DNA of 64,000 nucleotides from Semisulcospira habei (GCA_036245525.1 BTPG01000007.1:123043375-123107374); one strand, 5' to 3'. Positions 20,833 to 61,902 are shown, counted from the first letter of the stretch. A program made the numbers and translations. Notes: generated by a model from the letters alone, not told the origin.

Positions 20833-20994
20833 TTAACCCCAAGGCTGCATTTCCAAAATGTTATATTTTAGGCGTCACGTAGCAACTATGTACCAGCTGC
20901 AGGAGATGGATATCAGGCGCCAAGCTAATCTGGCACTACCATGGTCATGGTCGATCCATCTCCTGGTGTAGTGTGTCTAGGCTGAAAGAGTTAA
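20833..20994. mobile_element. Palindromic MITE, family A, left arm lost
   Basis: It begins TTAACCCCAAGGCTGC and ends TAGGCTGAAAGAGTTAA. GCAGGAGATGGAT is followed directly by the right arm GGCGCCAAGCTAATCTGGC. Another TTAA with CCC lies at 20824. Confidence 0.75.
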
Positions 20995-21200
20995 TTTGTC
21001 GTCATGTTATTACCATGCTATGTTAATTTTTGTTGTTGTTGTAATTACTTGCATATTGTATTCATGTGTTATTTTTTTTGGGCTGTGGCTAGATGTGACA
21101 TTTGTTGACTTTTCATGAGGCTATAATATTATATGCGTCTTGCAGGCACTATGCATGTGTCGAACGAGTTAATCGAACGATGAATAGTTTGACGTTCCAG

Positions 21201-21295
21201 TTAACCCCTTAACTGGCGGAGCAAGGCGAACGCCACCCAGCTGCAAGAGACAAAAACAATCATGGGCCCCCGCAGTCGGTGGGGGTGGGGTGAGG
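21201..21295. mobile_element. Family B fragment
   Basis: TTAACCCCTTAACTGGCGG, then GCTGCAAGAGACA, then ATGGGCCCCCGCAGTC; the right arm is replaced by a G-rich tract. Confidence 0.55.
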
Positions 21296-21437
21296 GGTTG
21301 GGGAGGGGGAGTGGGGGAACTGGGGGAGGGGTATGTTGAAAACATGAGAAGTGTGCCATTGTCATTGTACAACACGTATTTTCCATGCTGATCAATTTAC
21401 TGGGTAAAAAAAAATCAAATTACCGTGTCAGTCTAAC

Positions 21438-21459
21438 ACGCACGCACGCACGCACGCAG

Positions 21460-21551
<92 letters not shown>
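21438..21551. repeat. (ACGC)n and (AC)n microsatellite
   Basis: A pure tetranucleotide ACGC run passes into a long AC run. Confidence 0.98.
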
Positions 21552-21667
21552 GAAACGGCGTTTTTTTTTCTTACGTTTCTTTTATTGTCTTGATCGTATG
21601 AAACTAAGAGGAGCGACATGAGGAATATCCAATAAACACACTCCTGTCAGTCGGTTGTGATTATAAT

Positions 21668-21776
21668 GCCAGTAAGCAAAGGTCCTCGGGCCCGTGATTG
21701 CCGCAGTGGGCCAACTCACGGCTGTGCATGGGCCCACTGCTGTCGTCGTGGGACCGAAGACGTTTGTTACTGGGGA
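21668..21776. mobile_element. GC-rich palindromic MITE, family K
   Basis: The inverted ends are GCCAGTAAGCAAAGGTC and GTTTGTTACTGGGGA. Inside is a CpG-rich stem with GGGCCCGTGATTGCCGC and its approximate inverse. Other copies lie at 30001, 34575, 38231, 39673 and 61903. Confidence 0.75.
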
Positions 21777-21947
21777 TGCTATGTACACGCGTCCACAATA
21801 TAGAGTCCTAAAACATTGAAAAACTACGAACACCGAACACGACATCTAAATGAGCAGTTGGAAACGAAACGAAACAGTATAAGCAAGAACCGTTTTTGTC
21901 CAATTTGTGCGAGAAAATTGCCAATATTACCGTTCTTGGCCTCTGAA

Positions 21948-22027
21948 TTAACTCACAAACTCCCAGAACTAAATGATTTCCATGCTATAGAATGGAAGTC
22001 ATTTAGTTCTGGGAGTTTAAGAGTTAA
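21948..22027. mobile_element. Palindromic MITE, family H (single copy here)
   Basis: TTAACTCACAAACTCCC to GTTTAAGAGTTAA, 80 bp, nearly one perfect hairpin: AAACTCCCAGAACTAAATGA and its inverse. Confidence 0.85.
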
Positions 22028-22353
22028 ATCACCGAATTACCTTTAGGGGTCTAGAGTTACATCACACTGTTACCGCCCAAACCAGCCAAGAACGGTAATT
22101 AGGTAATAGTAATTCGGTGTCGAAGAGTTACATAACTTTTTGTCAGTGAAACAAACAACGTGATGTAACTCTAGGCCCACGATGAGCAATCTTCAGGGTC
22201 CCAGGGTTAAAGAAACAGCGGGGTGTGGCTCCGAGGCCAAGAAGGTTAATTCGGTAACAGTCTGGTCCGGAACGGAGACTAACACACTTGCTCTCATGGA
22301 ATTTTTACACATATACGTGCAGATTTGCAATCTACTGAGTGAAAGACAAGTTC

Positions 22354-22569
22354 TTTGACCCCTTCCTTGCTACAACACGTACATTTTTGTTCCTGAAATC
22401 TTGGTTCATTCAACGACCAAAAGCCAAAGTCGTCCAAGAAACATGGATACAAATTGGTCTCAGCAAGAGCCTTAGATGCTCATGAGCCCCCGCAATTGCG
22501 GGGGCTCATGAGCATCTAAGGCTCTTGCAGTTGGATCGTGTTCACTTTTTCTCGGCAGTCAAGGGTTGA
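22354..22569. mobile_element. Palindromic MITE, family B, with mirrored arm substitutions
   Basis: The 33-nt arms are a perfect match to each other: GCAAGAGCCTTAGATGC then TCATGAGCCCCCGCAA. Against the family consensus GCAAGAGGCATAGATCC three positions changed, each on both arms. The ends read TTGACCCCTTCC and CAAGGGTTGA, so the flanking tetranucleotide is TTGA on both sides. Confidence 0.85.
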
Positions 22570-22867
22570 AGGTTGTCATCCATCTGTCTTATAATGATAC
22601 TAAAAGCTACATAGCAAGAATGTGAGTCGACTTAGTAGTAAAATTGATTATGTGGACCTAGCGCCGTCATACAGAAACTATTGTAACATTTATGTTGCAT
22701 GAATGGGTTCTGGTTTTAGATTTTGAACCTTACGGCTTCATGCCGTAAAGACGTTCCAAATAAAGCAGTCATTTCAAAATGTTGTGGTACGTGGCTTGGT
22801 TTTGTATTTGTCATGTTGGAATCTTGATTTTAATGTGTAGTCATTCAGTCTGCTTTTGTGCAATACT

Positions 22868-22952
22868 ATAATGACGAGCAAAATAAATGCGACATTTTTA
22901 GAATCATCGATGATTCCAAAAATGTCGCATTTCTTTAGCTCGCCAGTATATT
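22868..22952. mobile_element. Palindromic MITE, family I (TA-type ends)
   Basis: ATGACGAGCAAAATAAATGC then GACATTTTTAGAATCATCGA and the inverse to GCTCGCCAGTATA. The TA borders suggest a Tc1/mariner-type source. Confidence 0.75.
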
Positions 22953-22970
22953 CTAATTTATGCATACAAT

Positions 22971-23140
22971 AGAACCTGTTTTGAGAGACCATATTTTTGT
23001 AAGAAGGGAAGAGGTCTTGAAAGAGAGGTGCTCTCCCAACAGAGGTCTTTAGGGGAATACGTGTCACCTGCCATTTAAAAACCGTCATCCAGGTGGCTGT
23101 AGCTTGCACAATTTGGTCGCTCAAACAAGGTTCTGTTCTA
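22971..23140. mobile_element. Family N MITE, hairpin partly decayed
   Basis: The ends are AGAACCTGTTTTGAGAGACC and TTGGTCGCTCAAACAAGGTT; the inner arm GTCACCTGCCATTTAAAAAC lacks most of its partner. Confidence 0.7.
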
Positions 23141-23246
23141 GCTCCTGAAACTGATGGGTTATCTATTGTGATAAGAACAAAACGAAATAAAGGCGGATGA
23201 AACATTACGACTGTGATTGTTCTTCTATCACTAAAGTGTAAAGTGT

Positions 23247-23322
23247 GTATCTGTGCTGGTCTGTGATTTTGGACCTTGTGGCCTATGGCCGCAAAGTCCA
23301 AAATAAACAGACCAGCACACAT
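23247..23322. mobile_element. Palindromic MITE, family M
   Basis: GTATCTGTGCTGGTCTGTGA, TTTTGGACCTTGTGGCC, then the inverse to CAGACCAGCACACAT. A second copy lies at 25265 and fragments at 22690, 18868 and 28738. Confidence 0.75.
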
Positions 23323-24167
23323 TTATCACGTGGACAGACATCTCATACATAACAACGCAAAATGTAGATAGTGGTAACATTACGGATGTTTTGAACAATC
23401 AGGGCAGTTTGGATGAGACGAACCATCATCCCTTGTCTGTTCCGTGCAATTTCATTCTGAACACAGACGTTTCCATTGGACCATTACTTCGTCGTTTTCA
23501 CCACACACACTACACTACACAGAAGCACTGAAGATGAATAGATCTATACATTCAAAGAACACAAGTACGGAGTAAACTGAAGGATCCCTCTCTGAAACGT
23601 GATAGTTTGGTAATGATGTGAAAACATATAATACGTAAGCCTACACGACGACTTCGAGATAACCTGACACACTTCTGGAAAGCCTGTGCAAGTAGATTTG
23701 TGCTAGATTCTAATCACACTGGTTGTCTCCCTTGATTCGCTGCCGCTATAGTTCTAAACACTGGCTACATAACTCTTGACAGTTTTGTCTTTGTGTTACG
23801 ATAGCACATGAAAGCTGACGATTTAATAAAAAATAGACATCAGCACTCATGAGCTATCGTGCATACTAACAAGACAAAAGTTACGTCCCCGTCGCCTGTT
23901 AATCGAAAGATGACCACACAAACAACGACACTGAGTTTTCAGCTAAAAGGATGACTACAATACAGTTGCGCACGATAATATGATTTTGTTTGGTTCTCTA
24001 ATGCAGTAACTATGGAAACAACAGCACGGAACACGCACACACGAACATCATTTTTATGAAACAGTTGCAACCGAAGTCTCTAATGTTAGAATAACATTAG
24101 CATACGGATATAATGGTTAAATTTTGATAAATGAAAACACTGAACTAAAGTTATACTGTTCCTACAA
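23323..24167. other. No gene or repeat recognised
   Basis: Unique-looking AT-rich DNA. CACACTGGTTGTCTCCCTTG at about 23717 resembles sequence at 16336 and inside the LINE at 57290, so a small LINE-derived piece may be present. Confidence 0.4.
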
Positions 24168-24335
24168 TTAACCCATAAAGCCCTGACATGCTACGCAACG
24201 GGATGTGGTTCGACCATGACAGTTCAAGGGCGGTGTCGGAACAGCTTGGCGCCTGTAGGCGCCAAGCTGTTCCGACACCACTCTTGAACTATCATGGGTG
24301 AACTGTCTCCACACGTGTGACATAGGCCTCAACGG
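24168..24335. mobile_element. Palindromic MITE, family A, with mirrored arm substitutions
   Basis: TTAACCCATAAAGCCCTGAC at the left. The arms GGTGTCGGAACAGCTTGGCG and the inverse CGCCAAGCTGTTCCGACACC match each other exactly, but differ at three positions from the usual GGTGCCAGAATAGCTTGGCG. The right TTAA is not found. Confidence 0.85.
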
Positions 24336-24724
24336 ATATCTAAATAATTGATATTTTCAGCCTTAAGATGTAGTAAGTGAAAGTGTTCAATGAATAACGC
24401 TTTTTTTAAGTTAAAGTTTCTTGTTCAAAGTTAAAGGTCATCTCTTTTACTGAAATGACATGCTGTTACCATTTCATAAACTGATTGCATGGTAAAAGAG
24501 CTAAAAAAAATAATGACACAGCTTATCTAATTTGGCTCTGTAATCTATGACAACTGACATAAAGTCGCCTACGTCACAACGACTTACACAAAGATGCACC
24601 GCCCAGTTTTAACTGCAGGAACAACTGTGTTCTTGTATACGATGACAAAGACAGATACTATAAGCATTGATCTGAAGCTAAGTGATGATTCAGTACAAAA
24701 GATCGACACAGTATCAGTGCAATT

Positions 24725-24790
24725 TTAACTCATTTGAGACGTGCCGCATCTGGATACGCGGCTTAATGCAACAGGTCTCGAATGAGTTAA
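24725..24790. mobile_element. Palindromic MITE, family E, short form
   Basis: TTAACTCATTTGAGACGTGC to GGTCTCGAATGAGTTAA; the right inner arm is largely deleted. Confidence 0.8.
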
Positions 24791-24885
24791 GCAATCAGCA
24801 CAGTCGGAGACTTAAACACCTAAACCTCCTGTGTGAGGATGTAAATGAAGCCAACCAATGCTAACACTGAAAACACAGATTTTTA

Positions 24886-24941
24886 CAAGCCCCTGCAGCT
24901 GCAGGAGTCATGAGACTCTATGTCTCTTGCAGATAAAAGGG
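24886..24941. mobile_element. Family B fragment
   Basis: CAAGCCCCTGCAGCTGCAGG then AGTCATGAGACTCTATGTC and TCTTGCAG. Confidence 0.55.
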
Positions 24942-25264
24942 CATGGCTAGAGGATTGAAGAGACACAGAATACATCATTACGTTCACAACACCGACGGTA
25001 CAAAATAAACAGTAGAATAATGCAATCCACCGCGATATATACAATGTCTGGTCCACGCAACGTCATCAAAATCGTTCTTTAAACAGAAATTTTACAAAAA
25101 ACAACAGCAAATGCTTTATGTTGAAGCTATGTCGTTGACAGAATGTCATAATCACAGCCTCTCTGATACATGTATCTAAGAGTAACGTCTATAAAACATT
25201 ACAACAGTGATTTAAAAAAAAAATCAACAACAACAATTCCATAGTCTTGCGAAAACCGGTACAC

Positions 25265-25346
25265 ACGTATGCTGGTCTGTGATTTTAAACTTTACGGCCT
25301 ACATCCATAAAGTCCAAAATCAAAGATCAGCACACAAATTTAGACT
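25265..25346. mobile_element. Palindromic MITE, family M
   Basis: GTATGCTGGTCTGTGATTTT, then AACTTTACGGCCTAC, mirrored to AAGATCAGCACACA. Confidence 0.7.
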
Positions 25347-25647
25347 ATTCCACAATATTTGAATAAATTCATACAGCATGTACGTATGCAAAGTCTTTTA
25401 GGAAATTACATTCCTTTCACTAAACACCAACAAGGAGATATAATTCAGTATGTCAGTAAACAGTCAAGTTCTGGTCTTCCAACAGATCTAGCAGTATAAT
25501 CAACAACGTATTTAAATGCTTATTGCTGGATGTACACACTTTGATGGGAGACAAAATAAGCTTGAAAACCATCATGGGGCATGAAAAGGTGAGTATCTTG
25601 GCGCTAGGTGTGACCACTCTCAAACGGTTGAACGCATGTAGCACATG

Positions 25648-25752
25648 TATACTGACGAGCAAAAGAAATGCGACATTTTGGAAACACCAGAAAAACCGAA
25701 GTGTTTCCGATAATTCCAAAAATGACCGTATTTCTTTTGCTTGTCAGTATAC
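25648..25752. mobile_element. Palindromic MITE, family I, complete
   Basis: TATACTGACGAGCAAAAGAA to TTCTTTTGCTTGTCAGTATA, a near-complete hairpin with centre GGAAACACCAGAAAAACC. TA borders are visible at both ends. Confidence 0.8.
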
Positions 25753-25939
25753 TATACATTGATTCTAAGGACGATCATTGTCATTGCGCACCCCACTAAA
25801 GTTACAATGGTAATCGGCAAACAGTGGTTAAATCTAACACGCGGATGATTTGAAACAAAAAGCTTGTTATGGTCAGCATGAGGAAAACAAACGACAACAA
25901 CTGCGGAGCGATTTACTGCAAAAAGTACGATGTATTAAT

Positions 25940-26122
25940 AGACGATGTTCGGAGATCAGATCGAAACTGCACGGTGTTTCGACAACAGTGGATTAAAATA
26001 AAAGCCCAGACAAGCATGCGAAATCGCATGTTTGTCTGGACTGTTGAATCCACTGTTGTTGTTGTTGCCGAAACACGTGCAATTTTATATTTTTACCTAC
26101 TTCTGATTTTCGGAAATCGTCC
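25940..26122. mobile_element. Palindromic MITE, family J
   Basis: The arms contain GTTTCGACAACAGTGGATTA and AAGCCCAGACAAGCATGCGA, mirrored by TCGCATGTTTGTCTGGACT and CCACTGTTGTTG. The outer ends GACGATGTTCGGAGATCAGA and TCTGATTTTCGGAAATCGTC are inverted. Other copies lie at 31380, 35030 and 61413. Confidence 0.8.
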
Positions 26123-26322
26123 ATTAAAAGTGAAACCGGGCGGCCAATCATAAGGGCTCAAAACTTCAGTGCAACCAACTTTCACAAACAGACAAGCATT
26201 ACACATGTTACGTGTACAACACTATGGAAAAACAGGAAAGATGCATGTTTGTTCTCAGACTAACAAGCCAGACCGATAACTGTTTCTCTTCGTTATACGT
26301 TGTATGCAGTGGAAACGTTTCT

Positions 26323-26536
26323 TTAACTCATTCAGCCCGACGGACGTATTTCTCAAATTTTGGAAGGGTCATCTGATGACTATGCACCAGTTGCAGGAGA
26401 TGGATCGACCATGATAATTCAAGGGCAGTGCCAGATTAGCTTGGCGCCGACAGGCGCCAAGCTAATCTGGCACTGCCCTTGAATTATCATGGTCGACCCA
26501 TCTCCTGCTGTAGTGCGTCAGGGCTGAGTGGGTTAT
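26323..26536. mobile_element. Palindromic MITE, family A, complete
   Basis: TTAACTCATTCAGCCCGACG to CAGGGCTGAGTGGGTTAT; the core is GGGCAGTGCCAGATTAGC with centre GGCGCCGACAGGCGCC. Confidence 0.9.
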
Positions 26537-27173
26537 ACAACTCAGGTGTAGAGGTCAAACACGTATTTCGGTCACAAACTACATAATGTAAGCGCACGCT
26601 CACACACGCTAAAATGTTCCGGCTGGAAACATTATCAACAAAATAAATATTATTATCAACAAACAGTGTAGTCAAGCAACCAACATAATTATTGCCAACA
26701 GACTGGGGGGATCAACAATGAGACGGTTTACAGAAAAAAAGATCAACATTTCGGCGGGAGTCTTCATAACAAACACCAACAATCCAACAAGCGTTCAAAA
26801 CCTGCGTGCTTTGTAACATCGAGGCTTCACTATGCTCTGGTAGAATCACAGTCACTCTTTCTGAGCCCAGACCGGGGACAATTGTAACACCCGACTGGAA
26901 TTCCACTGAAAATATTACATCTAGTAACAACAAAAAAAAAAAACCCACACAACTAACATTGAAACTGTAACGGGGAACCCGGGGTAAGTTGGACCCCTTA
27001 CGTGATTACGTATGGTTTTCTGTCGCCAAACTAAACGATGAACTCTGTGAAAACTGTTCCTTTTTGAGACTTGGGGTTTGAAGGTGCGAGGTTTGGGTAG
27101 CAAGTATCTAAAACACATTTGAAGATACAGCAGATTCTGTTTTGAATGGCCTCCTTTATGACAGATCACATGT

Positions 27174-27243
27174 CATTAAGGGTCATCATGTAGGTGGCTG
27201 TAGCTGTGACTGTGGCTGTAGCCACCTAAATTATGGTCTTTAA
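27174..27243. mobile_element. Family N fragment
   Basis: CATTAAGGGTCATCATGTAG, GTGGCTGTAGC repeated, GCCACCTAAATTATGGTC. Its last TTAA is the left border of the next family A element. Confidence 0.6.
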
Positions 27244-27457
27244 CTCATTCATCCCCATGCACGTATTTCCCAAATTTTGGAGGCGTTATCTAACGACTAT
27301 GCACCTGTTGCAGGAGATGGATCGACCATGATAATTCAAGGTTAGTGCCAGATTAGTGGTAAAAGAGCAAGACCGGTCCCAGCTAATCTGGCACTACCCT
27401 TGAATCATCATGGTCGACCCATCTCCTGCTGTAGGGCGCCAGGGCCGAATGGGTTAA
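27240..27457. mobile_element. Palindromic MITE, family A, replaced centre
   Basis: TTAACTCATTCATCCCCATG to AGGGCCGAATGGGTTAA. The usual AGCTTGGCGCC centre is replaced by GGTAAAAGAGCAAGACCGG, while the outer arms still pair. Confidence 0.8.
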
Positions 27458-27546
27458 TGACAGTGACACTTTTACCATTCAAAACTGCTCTTGAAAGAAA
27501 ACAGGTGTCTTTTAATACTTAGGGGTGGAACTAGCCCTAAGACACC

Positions 27547-27615
27547 ATGACGGTGCCATGGTGTAATCACCCTTGAACTATCATTGTTAACCTGCCTCCT
27601 GAACTGTGACAACTG
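27547..27615. mobile_element. Family A right-half fragment
   Basis: ATCACCCTTGAACTATCATT then GTTAACCTGCCTCCTGAACT. Confidence 0.45.
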
Positions 27616-27802
27616 TGACAGAGGGCAACTCCCAAATTCGTATATTTTGACCATTAGGGCACAAATAAGTGACGTAAACATATGGTTCGGACGTCTTTTC
27701 TGTCCCCTGGCTGACAAAAGCTCTCAACGTAAATAGGTATATGCAAGCTATTGACACTCGAGGCCGGTTAGGGGCACACAACGCTCAGACCAAAAAACAA
27801 AT

Positions 27803-27805
<3 letters not shown>

Positions 27806-27843
<38 letters not shown>

Positions 27844-27870
27844 CTCTCTCTCTCTCTCAGTCTCTCTCTC
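27806..27870. repeat. (TA)n and (TC)n microsatellites
   Basis: Alternating TA followed by TC runs. Confidence 0.95.
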
Positions 27871-27993
27871 TCCATATTATTATTATTATTATTATTATTG
27901 TTATTTGCATGCTATGTTTCTTTTCCTGTTGTGTTCTCTTTTGTTTACAGGCATAGATTCATCATCATCATCATCTCTCTCTCTCTCTCTCTC
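27871..27993 (+). mobile_element. 3' end of a LINE related to the one at 54.5-61.2 kb
   Basis: ATTTGCATGCTATGTTTC, TTTTCCTGTTGTGTTCTC, TTTTGTTTACAG and GATTCATCATCATCATC match 61120-61238, with about 55 bp missing in the middle. A CT/C run follows. Confidence 0.75.
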
Positions 27994-28165
27994 CCCCCCC
28001 CCCCTTTTTCCCTGTGGTAGAACTAGCCCAGGGACCCCTTGTTTAACAGTTTTCCATAAATAATTCCGAACTGAAACACACAACAATTAAACTACACTTT
28101 CTATGACGTTATGCTGTCTGATTCATAACTGAATACATACATTTTATCATTTCCGGTACATGTAT
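27994..28165. repeat. Dispersed repeat shared with 53672-53825
   Basis: CCCTGTGGTAGAACTAGCCC, AGGGACCCCTTGTTTAACAG and TACATACATTTTATCATTTC occur in the same order at both places. Both copies follow a CT/poly-C tract. Class unknown. Confidence 0.75.
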
Positions 28166-28272
28166 TTATATATTTTTCGCTAGATTCAAAACACTTTCAT
28201 TTACCCCAAAATTGCAACACCGGTGTAACTGCTTCTGCAATAATGTGCGCTTGACCCTGGCAGTATCTCAAT

Positions 28273-28364
28273 TTAACCCTTTACGTATCGGAAGCGGTTT
28301 TAGTCGCGATGATTCCTTTAGCAATCATCGCGACTATAACCGCTACCGACACGCAAAGGGTTAG
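28273..28364. mobile_element. Palindromic MITE, family F
   Basis: TTAACCCTTTACGTATCGGA to CACGCAAAGGGTTAG; the hairpin is AGCGGTTTTAGTCGCGATGA and its inverse. Confidence 0.85.
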
Positions 28365-28392
28365 CAACCTGCAGATCCATACATTCCGCTTA

Positions 28393-28473
28393 TTAACTAA
28401 TTTAAGACGTGATGCATTCGGATACGTGGATTTATGCCGCATATCCGGAATCGCAACGTCTCGAATGAGTTAA
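28393..28473. mobile_element. Palindromic MITE, family E, diverged
   Basis: TTAACTAATTTAAGACGTGA to AACGTCTCGAATGAGTTAA, with CATTCGGATACG mirrored by CATATCCGGAATC. Confidence 0.8.
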
Positions 28474-28598
28474 TTGTGTGAATGCAAACAGATTTGAACG
28501 ATTTTACAATGCGTGTCAACGCATGTCATCAACACCGTATGATATTGCACAGGCACAATACTTCTAAGTACATATATAGAAAAATGCATTAATTTCCA

Positions 28599-28726
28599 TT
28601 GAACCCCTTGGCTGCTACTGACGATACCGTTCGGCGGAAAAGACGCGTAACTACGCGTCTTTTCCGCCGAACGGTATCGTCAGTAGATATCGTCAGTAGA
28701 TATCGTCAGTGGCAGTCAAAGGGTTC
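28599..28726. mobile_element. Palindromic MITE, family D, with triplicated arm end
   Basis: The hairpin GACGATACCGTTCGGCGG, AAAAGACGCGTA and inverse is perfect. After it, ATCGTCAGTAGAT is repeated in tandem three times on the right side only. Confidence 0.85.
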
Positions 28727-29479
28727 ATATGTGTTAATATGTGATTTCAGACCTTACGGCTCAAAAGCCTCGACGAATATGATTATGAAAACATTACGAT
28801 ATTAGTACAAAATGCACGACCAAGAAACAACTAAATTGTTCTCTACTGACCTGTCAGATACACGCTAACAATTATCAGACTACACTTGTATCTGTTCTAC
28901 GACACGTTATACCGAACCGTGTGGAACATGGTCAAACAACAGTATTTTATTTTTTTTTAACGAAATCTATCACACAGTATATCTACAATATACATAATGT
29001 CTATCACATCAAACAATAGTAGTGCAAAACTGTACACGCAGGAGCTTAAAAAACAGGTGTGTCGCATAGAATACGCAGGCAGGTTTATTATCTAGCCCGA
29101 GAGTGAATGTTTATGATAGTTAAAAAGTAGGAAAAGCACCATTAAGGGAGAAAACTGTGCATCATAAACCAATGGTCTCCCTTACTGCTTTTTTTACATT
29201 TTATTTTTTATTTTTTTTCCTTTTACCTATTTCTTATCCTAAGGTCTAGTTGTTGCTGTTTCTTGATTTTTAACGTCTCTCGCCACAACGAGGTGTTTGG
29301 AGACAGGTGCGGGTTATTAAGAATATAGGATAAAGTATATATATATATATTCCTTTTTATGCCCCCTTTGCGCATGTAGTGATCGGGGAGAAAGTATAAT
29401 TGTCACCCCTTCTAGATATCATTTTGATGATAATAAGATATCGATAAAATGTGCTAGAATGACTTTAGACCATACTGCG
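28727..29479. other. No gene recognised; family M fragment
   Basis: A family M piece (ATGTGATTTCAGACCTTACG) lies at about 28738-28775. The remainder is AT-rich without repeats or coding signals that I can support. Confidence 0.4.
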
Positions 29480-29693
29480 TTAACCCATTTAGCCCTGAAG
29501 CACTACAGCAGGAGATGGGTCGACCATGATAATTCAAGGGTAATGCCAGATTAGCTTGGAGGCTGTCGGCGCCAAGCTAATCTGGCACTGCCCTTGAATT
29601 ATCATGGTCGATTCATCTCCTGCAACTGGTGCATAGTCATTAGATGACGCCTCCAAAATTTGGGAAATACGGCCGTCGGGCTGAATGAGTTAA
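29480..29693. mobile_element. Palindromic MITE, family A, complete
   Basis: TTAACCCATTTAGCCCTGAA to CGTCGGGCTGAATGAGTTAA. The core is GCCAGATTAGCTTGG with the right arm matching. It is inverted relative to the copy at 26323, as judged from the longer flank with CTCCAAAATTTGGGAAATAC. Confidence 0.9.
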
Positions 29694-30000
29694 GTAGGCA
29701 GGAGTAAAAAACAAACAAACGACCAAATGTGCAACACAAATACGCGACCTACGATGAAATATTCTAGTTAGAACTTGCTTTGTTAGCTTTCAAAAGGTGA
29801 CTTTTTGTTAGTTTAGATTTGCTCTACTGGGAAAGAAAACTCTTACAAAAGCGCTGCATCACCAGTGGTCCCTACACCTCTGACCAGACCGGATTACTAC
29901 GTGTGCCTTTCACACCGTCACACTTTTATTTCTAACACGTAACATCATTCCATTATGACCTGTGGATTATTATCGCAATCAAACAAATTGGGCTAAGAGG

Positions 30001-30110
30001 GGGTTGCGCAAAAAGTAATAGGGCCGACGTGGGCTGCTGTTGGCCCGCGCATGCTAATGCTCCGGCCGACTGCGGCAGACGTCGGCCCGTAGGACTTTTG
30101 CGCTCTGGGA
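30001..30110. mobile_element. GC-rich palindrome, family K
   Basis: TTGCGCAAAAAGTAATAGGG to GTAGGACTTTTGCGCTCTGG, with GGCCGACGTGGGCTGC against GCAGACGTCGGCCC. Confidence 0.7.
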
Positions 30111-30726
30111 ACTTTCAGTCAGAATGATCGCATTACTGATATATCTACGTACACAAATTGAAATACAGTTGCACACGAATGTCAGATAAAATGATGCTGG
30201 TAACACGATTACTAGTCAAGATTGTCATTTGGATGTAAATTCACCGCCGACACTGTACTGATGAGCTTCGTATGACGTAAGGTAGGTAAGACCAATCACG
30301 TGTCGTATGAAAAAAATCCCACTGGTACGAAAAACGTGCAACGCGAAGTGGATTGGTCCTGTGAAGGTCGTCGTAATACAGTCGGCCAGTGACATTGGTC
30401 AGTCAAGTATTCAACTGATGAAATTCGTCCACTCGTCCTTCTGATCCCTGCATGTCAAGTAAACTTAATTTCAAGCTGGCAAACAGCGAACTGGCCTTGT
30501 TATTGCAACTCCCAAAGCTTCCAGGAATCTGCTTTCCCCTCCCACCCCCCCGCCCTCCCCCTCTCTCTCTCTCCAAAACGAGCCCCATGAATGCATTCAA
30601 CAACGAAGACGTATACAATTCTATGTTCAATGATGAAGTCTACATGATGTCTGTTAGAACTTGCAAAGTCTTCATAACCAGTGTTTCTCTCTCTAGCTGA
30701 TCCATTATGCAGACGATACAAAATAC

Positions 30727-30732
30727 TTTATT
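30727..30732 (-). promoter_or_regulatory. Candidate polyadenylation signal of the DAT gene
   Basis: TTTATT on the + strand reads AATAAA on the - strand, 496 nt after the stop codon. It would put the family I palindrome at 30748-30851 inside the 3' UTR. Confidence 0.3.
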
Positions 30733-30747
30733 TACGACTGCTGAAGT

Positions 30748-30851
30748 AAACTTACGAGCAAAAGAAATGCGATATTTTTTTAATCATCGGAAACACTTTA
30801 GTGTTTCCAATGATTTAAAAACTGTCGCATTTCTTTTTCTCCTCAGTATTT
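30748..30851. mobile_element. Palindromic MITE, family I
   Basis: AACTTACGAGCAAAAGAAAT to ATTTCTTTTTCTCCTCAGTA; centre GGAAACACTTTAGTGTTTCC. Confidence 0.75.
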
Positions 30852-31227
30852 GTACACCGCCTTAGCAAACGTTAGACCCCAAGCAGCTTCCGCCTTCAGT
30901 TGTCACAACATGTTTGCTTCTTTAAATGTTTTGTCTCACGTTTGTTTCAGACAAAATCTGTCACGGGCGTCTGCTCAAATCACTGCCCGATCCCGGAATC
31001 CTACATAGATTCGTACGAGTTGCTTCCCTTGGCCACTTCGTCCGGGAAGCCTAAAAATATGAATAATAGTTGCCTCCCTTTGCTGGTACGTACATTCCAA
31101 CGAGTTGCTTCGCCTTGCTTCTGCGTTACTGACGAAAGCAACTCGTTTGGATGGCGCTCGAAATGGGAGAGAACTCAGTCAAGTCTTGCGAGCAGAAAAG
31201 TGTCAATTCCGCAGATGAAGCGCGGAT

Positions 31228-61698
<30,471 letters not shown>

Positions 61699-61789
61699 CT
61701 GCACACGCATCGACTCACAGAGTGATTTTGATCGAGTTTCCAGTCTTCTTAAAATTCATATATGTCAAGTCCTATTGTGCACTGTGAAG

Positions 61790-61876
61790 AACAATGTACT
61801 GTCCATTTGTTTTGTGAAAGGGAATATTTCCATTGCAAAGAAATACAAATCTTTCTTTTCACAAAAATGGACTTAT
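61790..61876. mobile_element. Palindrome, family L
   Basis: GTCCATTTGTTTTGTGAAAG, GGAATATTTCCATTGC, then CTTTCTTTTCACAAAAATGG. Confidence 0.65.
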
Positions 61877-61902
61877 ACTGGGTTGTGTTTTTGGTCTTCA
61901 TA

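Noticed and set aside
30951..31084. Plus-strand exon candidate with a good acceptor (TTTGTTTCAG) and donor (CTGGTACGT)
   Set aside because: The peptide is unrecognised and it lies in the presumed 3' UTR of the DAT gene on the other strand; chance splice-like motifs are likely.
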